From assembly GCF_020085105.1 (NCBI RefSeq), contig NC_058055.1, positions 9,641,822 to 9,705,821 on the forward strand: DNA of 64,000 nt, in the 5' to 3' direction. This DNA is from Siniperca chuatsi (lineage: Eukaryota > Chordata > Actinopteri > Centrarchiformes > Sinipercidae). This document shows positions 13,801-45,838 of the stretch, in pieces. Position numbers and translations under genes: made by a program. The notes below the pieces were generated by a model that was not told the DNA's origin, did not search any database, and saw only the letters and a program-made list of their open reading frames with translations. Every line of letters starts with the position of its first letter. The stretch's first letter is position 1.

Positions 13801-16800
13801 TGTTACAGTGCCCTGCGCTCATGAGGAAAACTACTCGTGCCTTGCACAGCATGAAATCAGATTGCAGATGCAATTATTACTAGCAGACTTCTTTACTAAA
13901 ACAATGCTAGCTTGTTTGACGGCACTGTAAACAGTTAAACCAGTTGCTCTTCTGTTGATTTCCGACAAAGTAGCTGCTCAATGAGTGTTTGCTGTTACCA
14001 CCAATAACCACGGGTGTCGCCAAATCAATCAGGAACTAAACCTTAAGGATTACAACTTAAATGGTTACACAACGTAATTTAGAGTAGATAGTCAAAGTTA
14101 CCTTTAGTGTGATAAGTGACAGCAGCTTTAACATCAAAGGACCCCCAGCTACACCTTCTGCCAATGTCTTTAGAGTGGGCCTGTTCTTTAGATGAACCAA
14201 ACAACAAAGTGGTTAGCTGGCCCTGTGCAGGCTTAGCACCGATGTCTTTACTGGGGGCCAACACAGCAAAACCTGCACCCTTGGCCTCAACTTTTGTCTT
14301 TTCCTGGCCACATGGCTGCAGCTTGTTCTCCTCCACACTCATCACACAAGCAGGAGAACAAGCATTAGACACATTGCAAGGGACACAAGTCCTTTTCTCA
14401 GGGTCTTGAGCCAAAGTGCCAGGCTCTAAGAATGATGGGCTAACATCAAAGCAGGGCTGAGCAGCCTTGGCTGCAACAACCTGACACTCGCTTTGAGGTG
14501 TGACCACAGTAGTCTTGTCCTCTACAGGCACCTGGCCACTTCCTCCTTCTGGCCCCAAGTTGGGCTCATTGATGAAGGAAAGCCCCCACTGATTCTGGAA
14601 GATATCTCCCAAGGCTTTCTGATTTGTCTGAGCAGCCGGTGGGTCAAGGTGACGAGCGCTAGGGAGCACAGGTTGCATATTTAAAGGATAAATTAAAAGA
14701 GTACACTTTCTAAGCTCATATGCTTCTCCGTCTACAGGACTTGTTGTAGAGCTACAGTTACTTTCCAAAGGAGATGCTACATTCTCGCCACTTGGGATAG
14801 ATGGGGCTGATGGAATACTACTAGCAGCAGGAGCAAAGAAGGTACCCACTGATGGGCAGCCGTTTCCATTTCCAGAAACAGGACCATTAGTAAAGCTAAC
14901 TGAGGTGATAGTTTTCATAGCAGACATAGGGACCTGTGACAGTCTGACAGGAGGAGGCAGTGCCTCTCCTCCACCTTGAGCTACTTTATTGAGGTTCTCT
15001 TTTACTTTACTTGCATAACTGATCTTGGGAACAATTTTAGCACTGCTATTGTCCACAGGAAATACTGGAGGGGGCTTGAACAAAGTCCATGAGTCCTCTT
15101 TTGAAGGTGAGGAAAGCTTGGCTTTGTGCCTTTCCTCAGTCTTTTTACCAAAGGTGCCAACTGTTTTGCCATCAGAGTTTTTCCTCAGAGATTCACCCAT
15201 TGAAGCCTCTGTCACAACAGCCCGTTTAGCTGCTGACTGAGCTTCTACTTTATGGGCGGCTCTGAAGCCATCAAGTCTGGAAGTCACTCCCTTCTCAGTT
15301 GTCTCAAGATTAAAAGCCCCATGCTCCTGTGTAGTGTTGCCCTGCTGCATGTCTTTCTCCTTTTCTCTTATCACATTATCAGTGTTCTTGGCGTTGTTAC
15401 ATCTGGCCTTGCGTTTCTTCGGAGTAGTATATCCACCTTCGGAGCCGCTGCCATCATTGTCCTTGCTAGAATAGCCATTTGTAATTAAGCCACAGTTTAT
15501 AACGCCATTTTGAAGCAACACAGAGTCTTTCTTATCCAAAGGTTGGCCCTCATGATGATTCAAATCCACAGCCTTTTCCTTGTCATTTTTAAGGTCCATA
15601 GTCTTCTTATGGTCCAGTCCTTTGCTGCTCACTTTTGGAACAGTCGTGTACAGCTTTTGTGTTGACTTCTGCTTCACATTTGTATTACTTGTGTGTCTGT
15701 TACCATTGCTGTTGGGGGGATGCGACATACAAACCGTATCAGACAGATGTGGATTCTTCTCCCCCTCCTCCTCACTGATGTTTACTTTTTTACTGCCTGA
15801 AAGGGGAAACAAAATCAGTTTATACTGAAATGATAGAACACCTGAACTATTCTTTCCACTACCTTGCAGAAAACTGCCCCAACTGCTAGCAATGTACAAA
15901 AAACACTGTGTCAATTCATTTGACCTTTCCCACTTACAGAAAATAACACATATGCTAAGATTTTACATAAGCCATTTTGGGGTAGGCTACTATACCAAAT
16001 GTTTGGTAAAGTATGTGATTAGCAATATAGGACTCAAACGTCACAAAACCTGAAAAATTATTAAAATGCTACATGCTAGTATGCAACTCATATTCAAAAT
16101 TAATCCAAGTATGAATTATCCACACTGCACATCTGGTGATAAAAATGTGTATCTGCTATCCACACAACTAGTGTTTTCTATACAAACCACAAATATGCAT
16201 CATAACTGATGAATGATAACAATTCATTTATTGTGTTCATAGCACTTTTTTCTTTTCTGATAAATTATCACAGCAGTCAATGTTGTTAAGAAAGCTATCA
16301 AATGAAAGTTGTCCAGCAACCTTTATCCCAAGCAGTGAGACAAAGACAGGATAAATATCTGAGAAGAGAAGAAAATATTCATGCCATTGCTTGTTTTTGT
16401 TCATAGTGTTGCCTGAAAACGTATCTCCTAACACATTCCAAGATGGGCTTGGTGCTCACTGTATTTAACCAGTTATGCACACACATATAATATCATATTT
16501 CCCCCCCAACTGTCAGCTGCGGACTGGACTGTTGGCTGATTAACTTTCTAGAGAATATCTGATCTGACATCAAAGAACAGTTGTTGCAAGATGTAAAAGG
16601 AGGAACAGCAGCATTTATGAAATACATGTGGACTGGCAGTGAACCACAAATAGGTATATGCATTGCACAGAGGCATGGGAACTGCTGTCAATGAGGGGCT
16701 TCCCATTCAATGGTGCTGCCCCTCATGTCTGTGGGCACAGCACACACAAGCTTCTGCATACTGCCTCGCTTCTCTTATTATACGTAGACAGGCTCTCGCT

Positions 16801-17872
16801 CATTTGCAAGCAAGCGTGTTAACATAGCTATCAGCAAACGTAAGGTCGATGGTTACACTGTCTGTTCAGCTGCAGCAAACCATATCTTTATCAAGTGGTC
16901 ATAATCGAGTTGCTGCGTGGCTTTGTGTTGACTGGACATGCAACAGGCCTGCCAGAGATGGCTAGCGTTGGCTAATGTCAACTAGCCAGCGACTCGTTGG
17001 CATTAACATGCCCTGGCACCACTAGTTGGTTGTGCCACAATATAGCCGGCTAACACCAGCGACCCAAGTAGGCAAAAGACGACGACGACATGCCAGTACG
17101 GCAAAGTATCATGGTTGCACTTTTTTTTTTTAGCTAGCCAGGTAACTATAGCATTAGCTCGCAGTGATATTCTAACATGGCCGACAGGAAATGGCAGCAG
17201 AGAACATTCCAGTGGAGCCGGCTCGTTTTCCTAAACTGGACACAAGCATGCTGACATGAATAAGATAAAGCTTTGACTACTGTTGAAGGTGAATCGTCAT
17301 GCACATATAACAAGTAATGAGTTTAGAACACATGGTGACCCAGCGGGATTTTCTGAAATGATTTAGTTGCATTTGCAAAAGAAAAATGGGTGCTGAAACC
17401 GGCGCACAAGGTCAATCCCCGATATGTCAAACCACCACCAGCGACAACTGTCACGCAACGTCAGCTAGCCAACTAGCTAGCTAACTTAATGGTTGGTTTC
17501 TGGACCGACAGTGGCCAACTATCGGTCTAATCAGCTACTCACCAGCTGTAACGTTTCTCAAATTATTCCGGGCAAAAACATATTGTTTGAATAAATAGCT
17601 AGCTAACAGACTAAGCCCTCAATCACGATGGAGTTAACACATTGGTTAGCAAATGCTAGTCGGCTCGTTGACATTAGCTGACTAAGGCTAGCAAGCGTTA
17701 GCTCACTTTTCCGGATGGCCCAACCTGTTTTCTTCGTCTGCGTTTCCTGATGCTGGCGCTGGAAGTGGCTCTGATCATTTTTTTGACAAGTTGTATGTTG
17801 AATAGAGTTTCTGTCCTCTCCGTAGTGGTGATGTTGCCTTTCTTGTGCCCGATCTTTGGGCTGTTCCTCCAT
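10598..17872 (-). CDS. nufip2: NUFIP2 (FMRP-interacting protein 2), 4 coding exons, 642 aa
   Basis: Coding exons (minus strand): 17872-17725, 15796-14102, 13069-13037 and 10650-10598. Every junction is GT-AG in phase 1 and the sum is 643 codons with the stop. The start gives MEEQPKDRAQERQHHH, matching the MEE-x-P start of vertebrate NUFIP2. Exon 1 ends in QETQTKKT and the spliced glycine restores the family KKTG. Exon 2 carries the hallmarks GYTTPKKRKAR (basic, NLS-like), SWTLFKPPPVFPVDNSSAKI, ISYASKVKENLNK, LGDIFQNQWGLSFINEP and SWGSFDVKAAVTYHTK. The 33-nt exon 3 encodes EMESIFNLQKQ and exon 4 encodes DPKIVVVYDETKDGPDQ. NUFIP2 is a largely disordered RNA-binding partner of FMRP, found in nucleus, cytoplasm and stress granules. 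Human is about 695 aa; the difference is partly the missing N-terminal His/Gln tracts. Long introns hold repeats. Confidence 0.95.
10806..10872. repeat. (TA)n microsatellite, about 33 units
   Basis: An uninterrupted AT dinucleotide run in nufip2 intron 3, followed by a T run. Confidence 0.98.
11050..11893. repeat. GC-richer dispersed element in nufip2 intron 3
   Basis: A block distinctly richer in G/C than its surroundings. It carries a 28-nt inverted repeat (11307-11334 and 11408-11435, 26 of 28 matching) and the stretches GGGGCCTTAAAGAGACAGG and GGGCCAGTATAAGATAAATA. It ends GATCCCCTTTAAC, a 3' signature I associate with a percomorph interspersed repeat. Family name not assigned. Confidence 0.5.
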
Positions 17873-17960
17873 TGAAGTGTAGAATGTCGGACTTCAACCA
17901 CTGTGTTAGCTCACTGGGTAAGTACAGCGCGGTCCAATCACTACCAGTGTAAAACGGAAG
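17873..17960 (-). promoter_or_regulatory. nufip2: 5'UTR / core promoter region of nufip2
   Basis: This is the stretch just upstream of the nufip2 ATG. It has no TATA box at a useful distance that I could see and a locally higher CpG content than the surrounding A/T-rich DNA. The transcription start is not determinable from sequence alone. Confidence 0.35.
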
Positions 17961-20413
17961 CTATTTGAAGCCTCTGTAAACGTCAGCAGTAAACGTCTAA
18001 AAATGGCACTGTTTTGGGGTGGACTCCGCCACTAAATTCCTTGTGTAGTATTTGGGTTGATTTATGCAGGGAATATTTTGCAGGACTTTTCCGATTTTGG
18101 CAGATGTTTAACGTCACTTAACACTAAAATAACGGACAAGTGATATTTAAAAAAATCTTTTCAGGGTGGGAATAACGGGGTGGGGTTCGTGTATGAACTA
18201 AAATCATATGACCGGAGGCGCTGCCACGTCTCCAGCCAGTGGACACTTTGGTGGAGGGTCCCGGAGAGACCAACCCCACTCCCAAAAAGGAAAACAAACT
18301 TATTGCAAATTCAATATTTCTGTCTTCAAACATTCCTAATTCATTTGTAAAATATTTTACCACATGTCGAATGAAAAAAATGAATGTTGTTGTTGTTGTG
18401 CCAAAAGGAGCACAAATTAATATTCTAATCAGAATACATGTGCACAAATGAGTAATGTGCAACATGAATCTTCCATCAGGAATAACACTTTTTTTTTGCA
18501 TACTTTAACTTGCATTACATTTTTCTGTGTTGTGTGATATATTTCATATGCTATGTATCTTGCTTGCTTAATTTTATATCCCATCACAAATACCACCTTA
18601 CACATATGGAAATAGCCAGGGTTCTATTCCACTCCAAACTAATCCCCCTCTATCTGCCTACATTCAAGAAACATAGAGACATATCACTTGGAAAGGATTC
18701 CATCATCACCAAAAGATTTTAGCACTTTTCCTTAGTAAGTTTGGATGGAGCAGCAGGCAGAGTAAGTCATTATGGTATTAAATATTGTGTGTGGAATGGT
18801 TATATTGCTTTGTATTTCCTCAATGTCTGCCCTCCTTCCATCCTTTTAATATCATTTTTTAAAATCCTCCCTTAACTGCCCTATAATTAAGATGTCTATC
18901 AGAACCAGCCTACAATTTTTGTCCTGAGACACTACTAAGTGAGTGAAATCACCCTCTCATTTAATGTGTGGATCTGGCTTAATTGCTTGTTTTTGACAAG
19001 TCAAACAAAGAGTAAATGCATACTAAAAGGTTTTTGGGCTGGATTAGAACAGCTAACTCACACTTAGTGAGCCATATAATAGGCTGACATTTGGCACAGC
19101 CTGTAGCAATTCAAAACCTCACTCAAAAATGTAGAAAAATAAGAACAATTATTATATAAGACATTACACATTTAAATATTGTGCAAGTAACTAATAATTT
19201 GCAAGTTAATATCACACCACAGAAATATAAATACCTGTACATGTAAAAGTCAATCTCAAACAGCAAGAGATCCTCCCCTAACAGTGAGTAAAAAGGAAAG
19301 TCTCTTACACTGTACTATGTGGGCAAGTGTAGCATAGTGCAACAATGCTCACATTGGACATAAAAGAGCGAACAGCACCCTCTTGTGGCTAGAGACACAA
19401 AGTCTCAGATTTTTAGCATTATACAAAAGATGCAATTAATTTTGCAGCCAAAACAAAGGTGTTTTTATATAAATGTAACAAACTTTCTTGAGTTTCTGTT
19501 CCTGTCTGTGATCAGATTCCAAGATTCATAGTTGTGTGATTGATGAAGACAAGCTTAATGTAACAGAACAAATGATTAACACAAACAATGTATCTTTCAA
19601 GATAAAATGTGATATTATGTGAGACAATTTCTTTGTAATGATGTATGTATTCCCTTCAACAACTATAGAAATCTCACAGTCCTTTGTAAAAAAAAAAACA
19701 GGTATTTTGTTATCAAACGTTATTTTTGTATTTGTGCCTCGATGTCTGCAAACTCTTCAACAGTTCAGTATCAAGAAACCTCTCATCATTCCTTTACTGT
19801 TATTTAGAAAAAGAGCCCATTACTGTTTCACGCAGACTCACAGTGCTGATATATGCAGCCATTCTCCTCCTACTGTATGTACATGGCAGATACCTTTTTA
19901 AATTAAATATTAATATGACAGCTTCATTTTATGACAAGATTTAATTTTAAAATCAGACTAGGTTTCCAGAGATGGACCTAGTCTCCAGGCATGTGCACAG
20001 AGAAATGCTAATCTAGCAATATGTTAAAAACCCATACAGTGTGAGGTACTGTGCAAGTCATGGGGACAGTTCAAAAGACAGTTATTTGCATTTTGCACAT
20101 TTGCACTTTTAGAGTGACTATTGAGAATAACCTTGACTGAGGAAAGTATTAGAGGGAAGACAAATCTAGTGAAAACTGGTTCAGTGCTGGTTCGATGCTT
20201 CTGGCAAGTCATAGTTTGAACATTTAAATATCATGATAATAAAGTGTGCAAATCAAGTGTAATCATTTGGTTTAATTCCTGGCATGCTGTTACATTTGCA
20301 GAGGAAAAATACATTTTCTCATATTACATATCATCAAAATGAACACATCTTTTAAAAACTGTCATCATACATACGAAAGTTTACACTTTGATTCAGTATT
20401 TCTTAAGCATTTC
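17961..20413. other. Intergenic spacer between nufip2 and glra4
   Basis: A/T-rich DNA between the head of nufip2 and the tail of glra4. No exon-like sequence was recognised. Confidence 0.6.
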
Positions 20414-21120
20414 TTTATTTTATATTGACCAACAAAGAGTTTCAGGGATGTTTGTTTCTTAAGAAACAATACACAGAGACAATTTATTCTCAGTGTGCAG
20501 GCCTCAGGATAATTGAACTGATAAATAATCATGTCATAAAAAATAGCATTTAATCCTAGATTTCTGCAGAAACTAAATGTTTTGATTCATGTATTTCCCT
20601 GGTCTGGAAAGCATAGTTAAGGTGAGAAACACTGTTTCAAAGTGCCATTCCTGCTTGTGGTGATAAATGTTTTGTCTCTGTGATATGAAACCTGTAGCTC
20701 TGGACACTGTTGACCATGACACCAGTAAAATTAGTGCACAATAAAAAATGTAGGCCTGGTAAGGGTGTGCTGCAGTCCAAATATATGTGAAGCTACAGTA
20801 AGTGCACATACAGAAATGTTTCCAAAAAAGTGTCTAATACTTAATAATAAATACTTAAGATGCCAACTGTACACACATACTGTACACTGACGTGTAATGC
20901 ATAAAGAATTAGTGCCAAAAAAAGTGCATTTCTTTGGAATTATTAAAAATTAAAAGAAACCGATGGACTCTTCCATGTCATGGAATTTCCCAGTGGCACT
21001 GGATATGCAGTCACAACGCATCTTGCATGGCTCGGCTGAGAACTCAGCCTGTAAATGTTTCAGTGAAGGGAGCTAAATTAAAGGTATCCAGTGTCTTTAT
21101 GATCCTCAGTCGTTGTGTTG

Positions 21121-29342
<8,222 letters not shown>

Positions 29343-31036
29343 TCTTAGTTAGTAGAAACAATAGATATAAGACCAATGGAGGGAAAAAGAAGTGAAAAAG
29401 GAAAATAAAAGCAGAGATGCAGGGAACTTGTTGTTGCTCTTCCAGCCAAGCTCTGTCTTCTGCACTCAGCAGAGCATCCTTCCCTCTCTGCAGGTGTAAA
29501 ATACAGGAAGCTGCTGCTGTATAATTCAAAATCCCAGGGAAGTTTTTTTTTTCTGCCCATGTTTGTGTGGATGACTTCAAGCCTTATCTCTTTTTTATGG
29601 CCATATGCATGTTCAAGGAATTACTGCAAGAATATTTAAAGAGACATGACCATTTTCAAAGCAGAGTGGCCAACATTGCTCTTCATGACAGCATCAGATA
29701 GCCAGTAATATTTGGGATTCCAACCATGTTACAATTACATTTTTTTTGCTGATAAATAAGAGATACAATTTATTAAAATAAAAAAATACATTATTCAAGA
29801 CACAAATATTTTTTTTAATAAGGTGTCGTGTTTTACCATTGATCAAACATGGCTGAAGAGACAATAATAATACAATAATAAACCACACACTTGAAAGAAG
29901 CCAATAAATATGAAATATTATTGGATTTCAACAGCTGTCTTCCAAAGCCACAAATGAAGAATATGGTCCTTAAAATGAGATCATTCACAGAAATTTTAAT
30001 GACACTGATATCTTCCACATTGGCTATTTACTGTGTTTTTCATATTGTGGTGCAAAATTGTTGACAAGTGTGGCAAAACAAAAGCCAGTATCATCAGTAT
30101 ATAACTTCCTATAGTGTAAATGTGTCAACAGATCTTTAAGGGAGATCTGATCATTTAAATCAAGACTGAATTGTCTACAATTATAAGAACATAATATGTA
30201 ATCACAGCAAAAGGGAAATAGGATGAAGGCATTAAGTTCCAATTAATTCAAGTGTAACACGTCTCTAAGTGTCAGTACACATCCAGAGGTTATTTATCTT
30301 TAGCAGAGCTGTCCAAAGTTTCTGGTCTAATTATTTCATCTTCAAATCAGCATACAAATTCAAATATAAATGTGGACGCTCATGTTTATTCCTCCATACG
30401 GAGGGGGAGGCAGTTCAGCCATTTACTCATGTAAAATTAATGTCAAAGAAAGCGATGGGACGTTATGGCTGCACGTGTTTGCCTCACACTTGAAAGGCCG
30501 CTACACACTTCGCTCTGGAGCCCACAGTGTCAAATAGGATAAGAAATGTGTGAGAAAACAAAGCATGAATGCATTCCTAATAAGAAGCCCACGGTATGAA
30601 AAAAAACCCCCAATGTTTCTGCATGCTTGAACATTTTTACCTCCAGACAAGATAAATAGGCCAAGCTTCATTTTACTGTTGCTTTTGCTGGAACGCACAT
30701 TGGCTCTACTTAGATTGTACTTCCACACACTGTAAAATGTACTTGTCAGGTGCCATTTATACAAGTCTGCCTGTTCCCATGTAAGCTAACAATAAGTGCT
30801 TTTAGCTGAGAGTAGACCTTTAATTTCACCTCACTCAATTTTAAACAGGTCTGATCACCATAGTTGACATTTACCCAAGTAAATTTGCCACATTGATTAA
30901 AATGCTTCAGGACAGATGAGCTCAGCCACACAGGCTTTAACAACCATCACAGCTCAGAATGCAGGTCAACTTATCTGCCATCAGTGCATTATCTAGGAGC
31001 AAAAAATAATGGGATAACTCCAATTTAAAAATAGCT
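29343..31036. other. Spacer between glra4 and aifm1, including the glra4 leader
   Basis: A short A/G-rich stretch just upstream of the glra4 ATG is probably its 5'UTR. Beyond that I see nothing coding up to the aifm1 poly(A) signal. Confidence 0.55.
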
Positions 31037-31042
31037 TTTATT
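31037..31042 (-). terminator. aifm1: AATAAA poly(A) signal of aifm1
   Basis: Minus-strand AATAAA about 375 nt after the aifm1 stop, followed in the transcript by A/T-rich sequence. It is the first canonical signal I see downstream of the stop. Confidence 0.6.
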
Positions 31043-31417
31043 GCAGCTTTTCTCACAACAAGCTGCCCTGATCACACAGAGGAAAACAATAATCCATGCT
31101 CAACATTTCAGCCTGGTGGGGAAAAGCAGACAGACAATCACATCTTGACCGGGATTTTAAAAAACATGAGTAAAAGTGTGGTGGAAGATAAGACAGTGAT
31201 TTCTCCTGAATAGAAAAAAACCCCAACAAAAAACAAAACAGGTGATGCAGGTACAAATTCCAAATATGAAAATATTTCAGCGACATGACGTGATTTCCAT
31301 TAATTCTCTCATTTTGTAGGTATGATCAGTTGTGTCTTCAAGAGTGTGGTAATGGCTGTCCAAGTTCAGTCTTAACATGAAGCGTAACTCCCCTCCCATG
31401 ATCGATTGTCCTCCATT

Positions 31418-42541
<11,124 letters not shown>

Positions 42542-42830
42542 TGTGGCTCAGCTCCGCTGTAACGGTTCCCAGTTTACTAGCCGACTTGTCGGGTAGGAAC
42601 ACCCGCTAGTTAACGCTAATCAAGTCCTACAGCCAACACACACTGACAACTAGCAGCACCGCGCTACACGCCAAGGCCAGAGACAGGTCATACGTTTCAG
42701 GAGAATCATGGGTAATTGAAAAGACTGTTTGAACACCTAAGATTGGTCACCACTAGAAAACGAAGTAGGATAACGCCAGAGACGTTCTTTGATAACGCTT
42801 TTGGAAGAAAGATGGCGTCGCCCGTGATAT
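42542..42830. promoter_or_regulatory. aifm1 promoter region with a YY1-like motif
   Basis: This is the upstream flank of the aifm1 start codon, less A/T-rich than its surroundings and containing several CpGs. A plus-strand AAGATGGCG at 42809-42817 matches the core of the YY1 element common near start sites of housekeeping genes. A divergent transcript starting here is possible, but I found no convincing second gene. Confidence 0.45.
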
Positions 42831-45530
42831 CAGTGACAGTGCTGAACTTGAGTTCCGTAAAGTTTTAAAGGACTGGACATTGTTTTTTTTGTGCTATGAC
42901 GGATCAGAGCATTTTTGTAATCCTGTAGTCAACAGCTACACAATAATAACGTTGTTTCATTTCAGATTTAAACTCTGTAAAAAAAAATGCTGTTACACCG
43001 AGACGCAGCTGTTCCGAGCTCTTCCCTTCAAGACTCTTTGGTAACTGCCGTAAACCCGGTTCTTCCGCCACAGTGGACTCAGACTGCTGCCCTCCACAGT
43101 TTATTTAACATTGAGTAACATGGTTAAGAAAAGCTTTCCAGACAGTTTTAACAGAGACGAAACGGAGTCAGAGGTGGAGACAGGTGACAGGAGTCCATAA
43201 TAACATTGTTATGGTTGTGTAAATAAACTATTAATCTAAAACACATGACAACATAATAATATTAACAATAACAAGGATTTACTAAATATATGTCATCCAA
43301 AACACATGAGGTAAAAATAGAACAAGAAAAAAAATGTTGCTGTTTTTTTCACATTATTTACATAGTGTCCATGGATTTGTATTTTAACTAAATGACGACA
43401 TAATTAATACAATGCACTGTAATGTTATGTAATTGTAGGCTAATGTATGTGGGTGTAATGTAAGTTATGTGCACAAATCTTAATTTTTCACTGAGTCATG
43501 ATTTAGGAATATGAAATTTGCCCAGTGATAGTAGACAACATCATAAACTTAATCATTATGTCGCTCCCTGGTGGTTGCTCAAGAAATTTAAAAAGAGGTG
43601 AGATTTAGTCTGTTTATATTTATTGATTTACTGCAATCAACTGCAGAATGCTAATTTAGAAAGTTCATAATGATGTCTTCTGCAATGGACTTGCAGTGGT
43701 CTGTGTTTATCTGTTGAAAATTAAGTTAATATTAAGGCAGTTGATTATTCGTGATAGATAATCATTTTCATTTAGACAATGAGGATTTATGTACTTCCCT
43801 TCAGAGAGGAAATCTGAAATGGTGATGATGACATGTGAATAACTGGTGGCATGCCAGCGATTTTACTGATAAGAGAAGTTATAAAGCGAACTTCTCTTAT
43901 GCAATAAAAGGTAATTTCATGGCAAACAAGCCATTGTGTTGCTTTGTTGTTTTTTTGTGTATTTCATTAGTGTGCGTGTCTGTGATGTATTTGATTAAGT
44001 GACTGATAATGATGTTAAAGTTAGAATATTTCATAGAAATTAATCTTAGAATAATTGTACCCCACCTCTCCTACTAGTGCTGCTGCTACTACAAACAACA
44101 GTACTACTATGACTATTACTATTGCACTACCACTACTGTTATTAGTACTTTGACTACTACTACCAATACAACCCCCTTATTTTATTTGATGTTCATTTTT
44201 TTATTGGGACAAGTATAAAACATGGACCAGTACCACATATCACAATATTTATAGCCAAAACTAGTCTGCAGTGCCTGTTCCTTTTTACAATTTATACATT
44301 TTATACAAATACACAAAAATCAACAAGAAAATTCACACAAAACAGCACAAAACATAAACAATGACACAATATAATTATCATAAAACTCTATGACAAGCAC
44401 CATCATTCATGACTACATGACTGATCCCTCTTTTGAGTTTAATAATATCCCATTTATGATCCATAATGATTTCCACATATTGATCCCCACGAGCAGAGAA
44501 GGATTTACGAAAGGGCACCTTACTACTCCTCATAGATGCACCCTGAGTTACTGAGGCAGGAACCCTGAGAGGTACCACCATGTCACTGAGCCCCTTAGGG
44601 GCCTGATTATGTAGGCATTAAGTTTAATATTAGCAAATTGAATGAAATGATCACAAATATGGCAGTGCTTGGATCTTATCAGCTTCCTGTGCAAAATTTA
44701 ATTGCATGGTTATCATCTTAAGAGGCTTGATTGTTGTAGAAGCTGCTTGTGACTAAGAAGTTACATAATAGCTTGAATGTGAAAAGATCATAGAATGCAT
44801 AAAACTATTTACAGCATAAAATAGTAAGTAGTCTCCAAAGAGTTTAAATGTTTGCTTTTTCAACCTTTCTTACCATTTTAACATGTTTCTCAAATTTAAA
44901 GTGGGAATCTAACATAAAACCAAGATATTTTACTTCTTGCACTTACTTTAAAATCTGTCCAGTACAGTGTCCATCTTTAAATTGACCTACTTTTGACAAG
45001 GGCTGAGCACTAGAAGAAAAGCAAATTGATACATAATACTTGTAGTACTACTACTACTATTAATATTATGTCTGCACCAAGACCTCCCTAAAAGCTCAGA
45101 TGGAAATAGACACTTATTAGTTGATTATTAACCATCAAAGAAGTGCAGCAGGTCCATTTTTCAATCAGTTATGCACAGTTAAAACCACTTTTGGTTTCTG
45201 TAGAGTTCAGAAACCACATTGAACAAACAAACAAATGAACAACATTACAACAGCAACATGGAATCAGTAACACGTTTATTGTATTAAACATGAACCTTAA
45301 AATAAGATCTTTTAACATCATGTGACTCAGCCGCTGTATGTTATCGGTTTATACAACTCAAACCTCATATCTGTCAAACCACGTTATGTGTAGTATTTGT
45401 CTCCTTTATCGACCCCACAGACCAACAGCTCCATCCACTTGCCCCGAGCACTTGAGAAAACAAACACATAATTCTCTCTCTCTCTCTCCCCTTCTCTGTC
45501 TCTCTCTCTCTGTCAGTGTGATCAATTTCT
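42831..45530. other. Intergenic region between aifm1 and gab3
   Basis: Contains two short plus-strand ORFs (42811 and 43120 starts) without recognisable homology, ACT/ACC triplet-rich sequence near 44075-44165, and the LINE remnant listed separately. The pyrimidine-rich block at 45475-45515 lies just upstream of gab3 exon 1. Confidence 0.55.
44180..44985 (-). mobile_element. Degenerate 3' end of a non-LTR retrotransposon (LINE)
   Basis: On the minus strand the sequence begins with codons for VQEVKYLGFMLDSHFKFEKH, then stops and frameshifts. Another stretch reads VPLRVPASVTQGASMRSSKV followed by PFRKSFSARGDQYVE. Both resemble the C-terminal part of fish LINE reverse transcriptase proteins (the 'YLG...LDSHLTF' and 'VPLRRTSFG..FSVRG' blocks). 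An AATAAA-containing A/T-rich tail follows. The ORF is broken in many places, so the copy is dead. Confidence 0.6.
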
Positions 45531-45578
45531 TGACTTCCTCCTTTTGGAGTGGCTAGGCTGAATACCAGAACACAGGAT

Positions 45579-45656
45579 ATGCTTCGCAGTGCTCTCAGTT
45601 TCACAGCAGCAGCAGCAGCAGCAGCAGCCGTGAGGACGACACGCTCTGCAGTCAAG
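45579..45656 (+). CDS. gab3: Possible in-frame N-terminal extension of gab3 with poly-alanine
   Basis: An ATG at 45579-45581 with a purine at -3 is in frame with the canonical MSAGD start, and the nearest upstream in-frame stop is TGA at 45531-45533. It would add 26 residues (MLRSALSFT, eight alanines, VRTTRSAVK). The alanines come from a CAG/GCA repeat. Whether the transcript includes this ATG is unknown; mammalian GAB3 starts at MSAGD, which remains the default. Confidence 0.35.
45604..45629 (+). repeat. (CAG)8 repeat at the 5' end of gab3
   Basis: Eight AGC/CAG units just upstream of the canonical start; read in the gab3 frame they are GCA codons for alanine. Confidence 0.95.
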
Positions 45657-45805
45657 ATGAGTGCTGGGGATGTGGTCTGCACCGGCTGGCTCATTAAATC
45701 CCCCCCGGAGAAGAAACTAAAGAGATTTGTGAGTAGGAATACATACCGGACACTTGTTTATGTCCTCTACCAGCAGTAGGAATGCCAGGTTGTGTTGTTG
45801 AGCCT

Positions 45806-45838
<33 letters not shown>

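Noticed and set aside
15580-15828. Hydrophobic plus-strand ORF opposite nufip2 exon 2
   Set aside because: Antisense shadow of a well-supported exon.
18124-18501. 125-codon minus-strand ORF in the nufip2-glra4 spacer
   Set aside because: No homology recognised and no splice or promoter context; composition matches the A/T-rich background.
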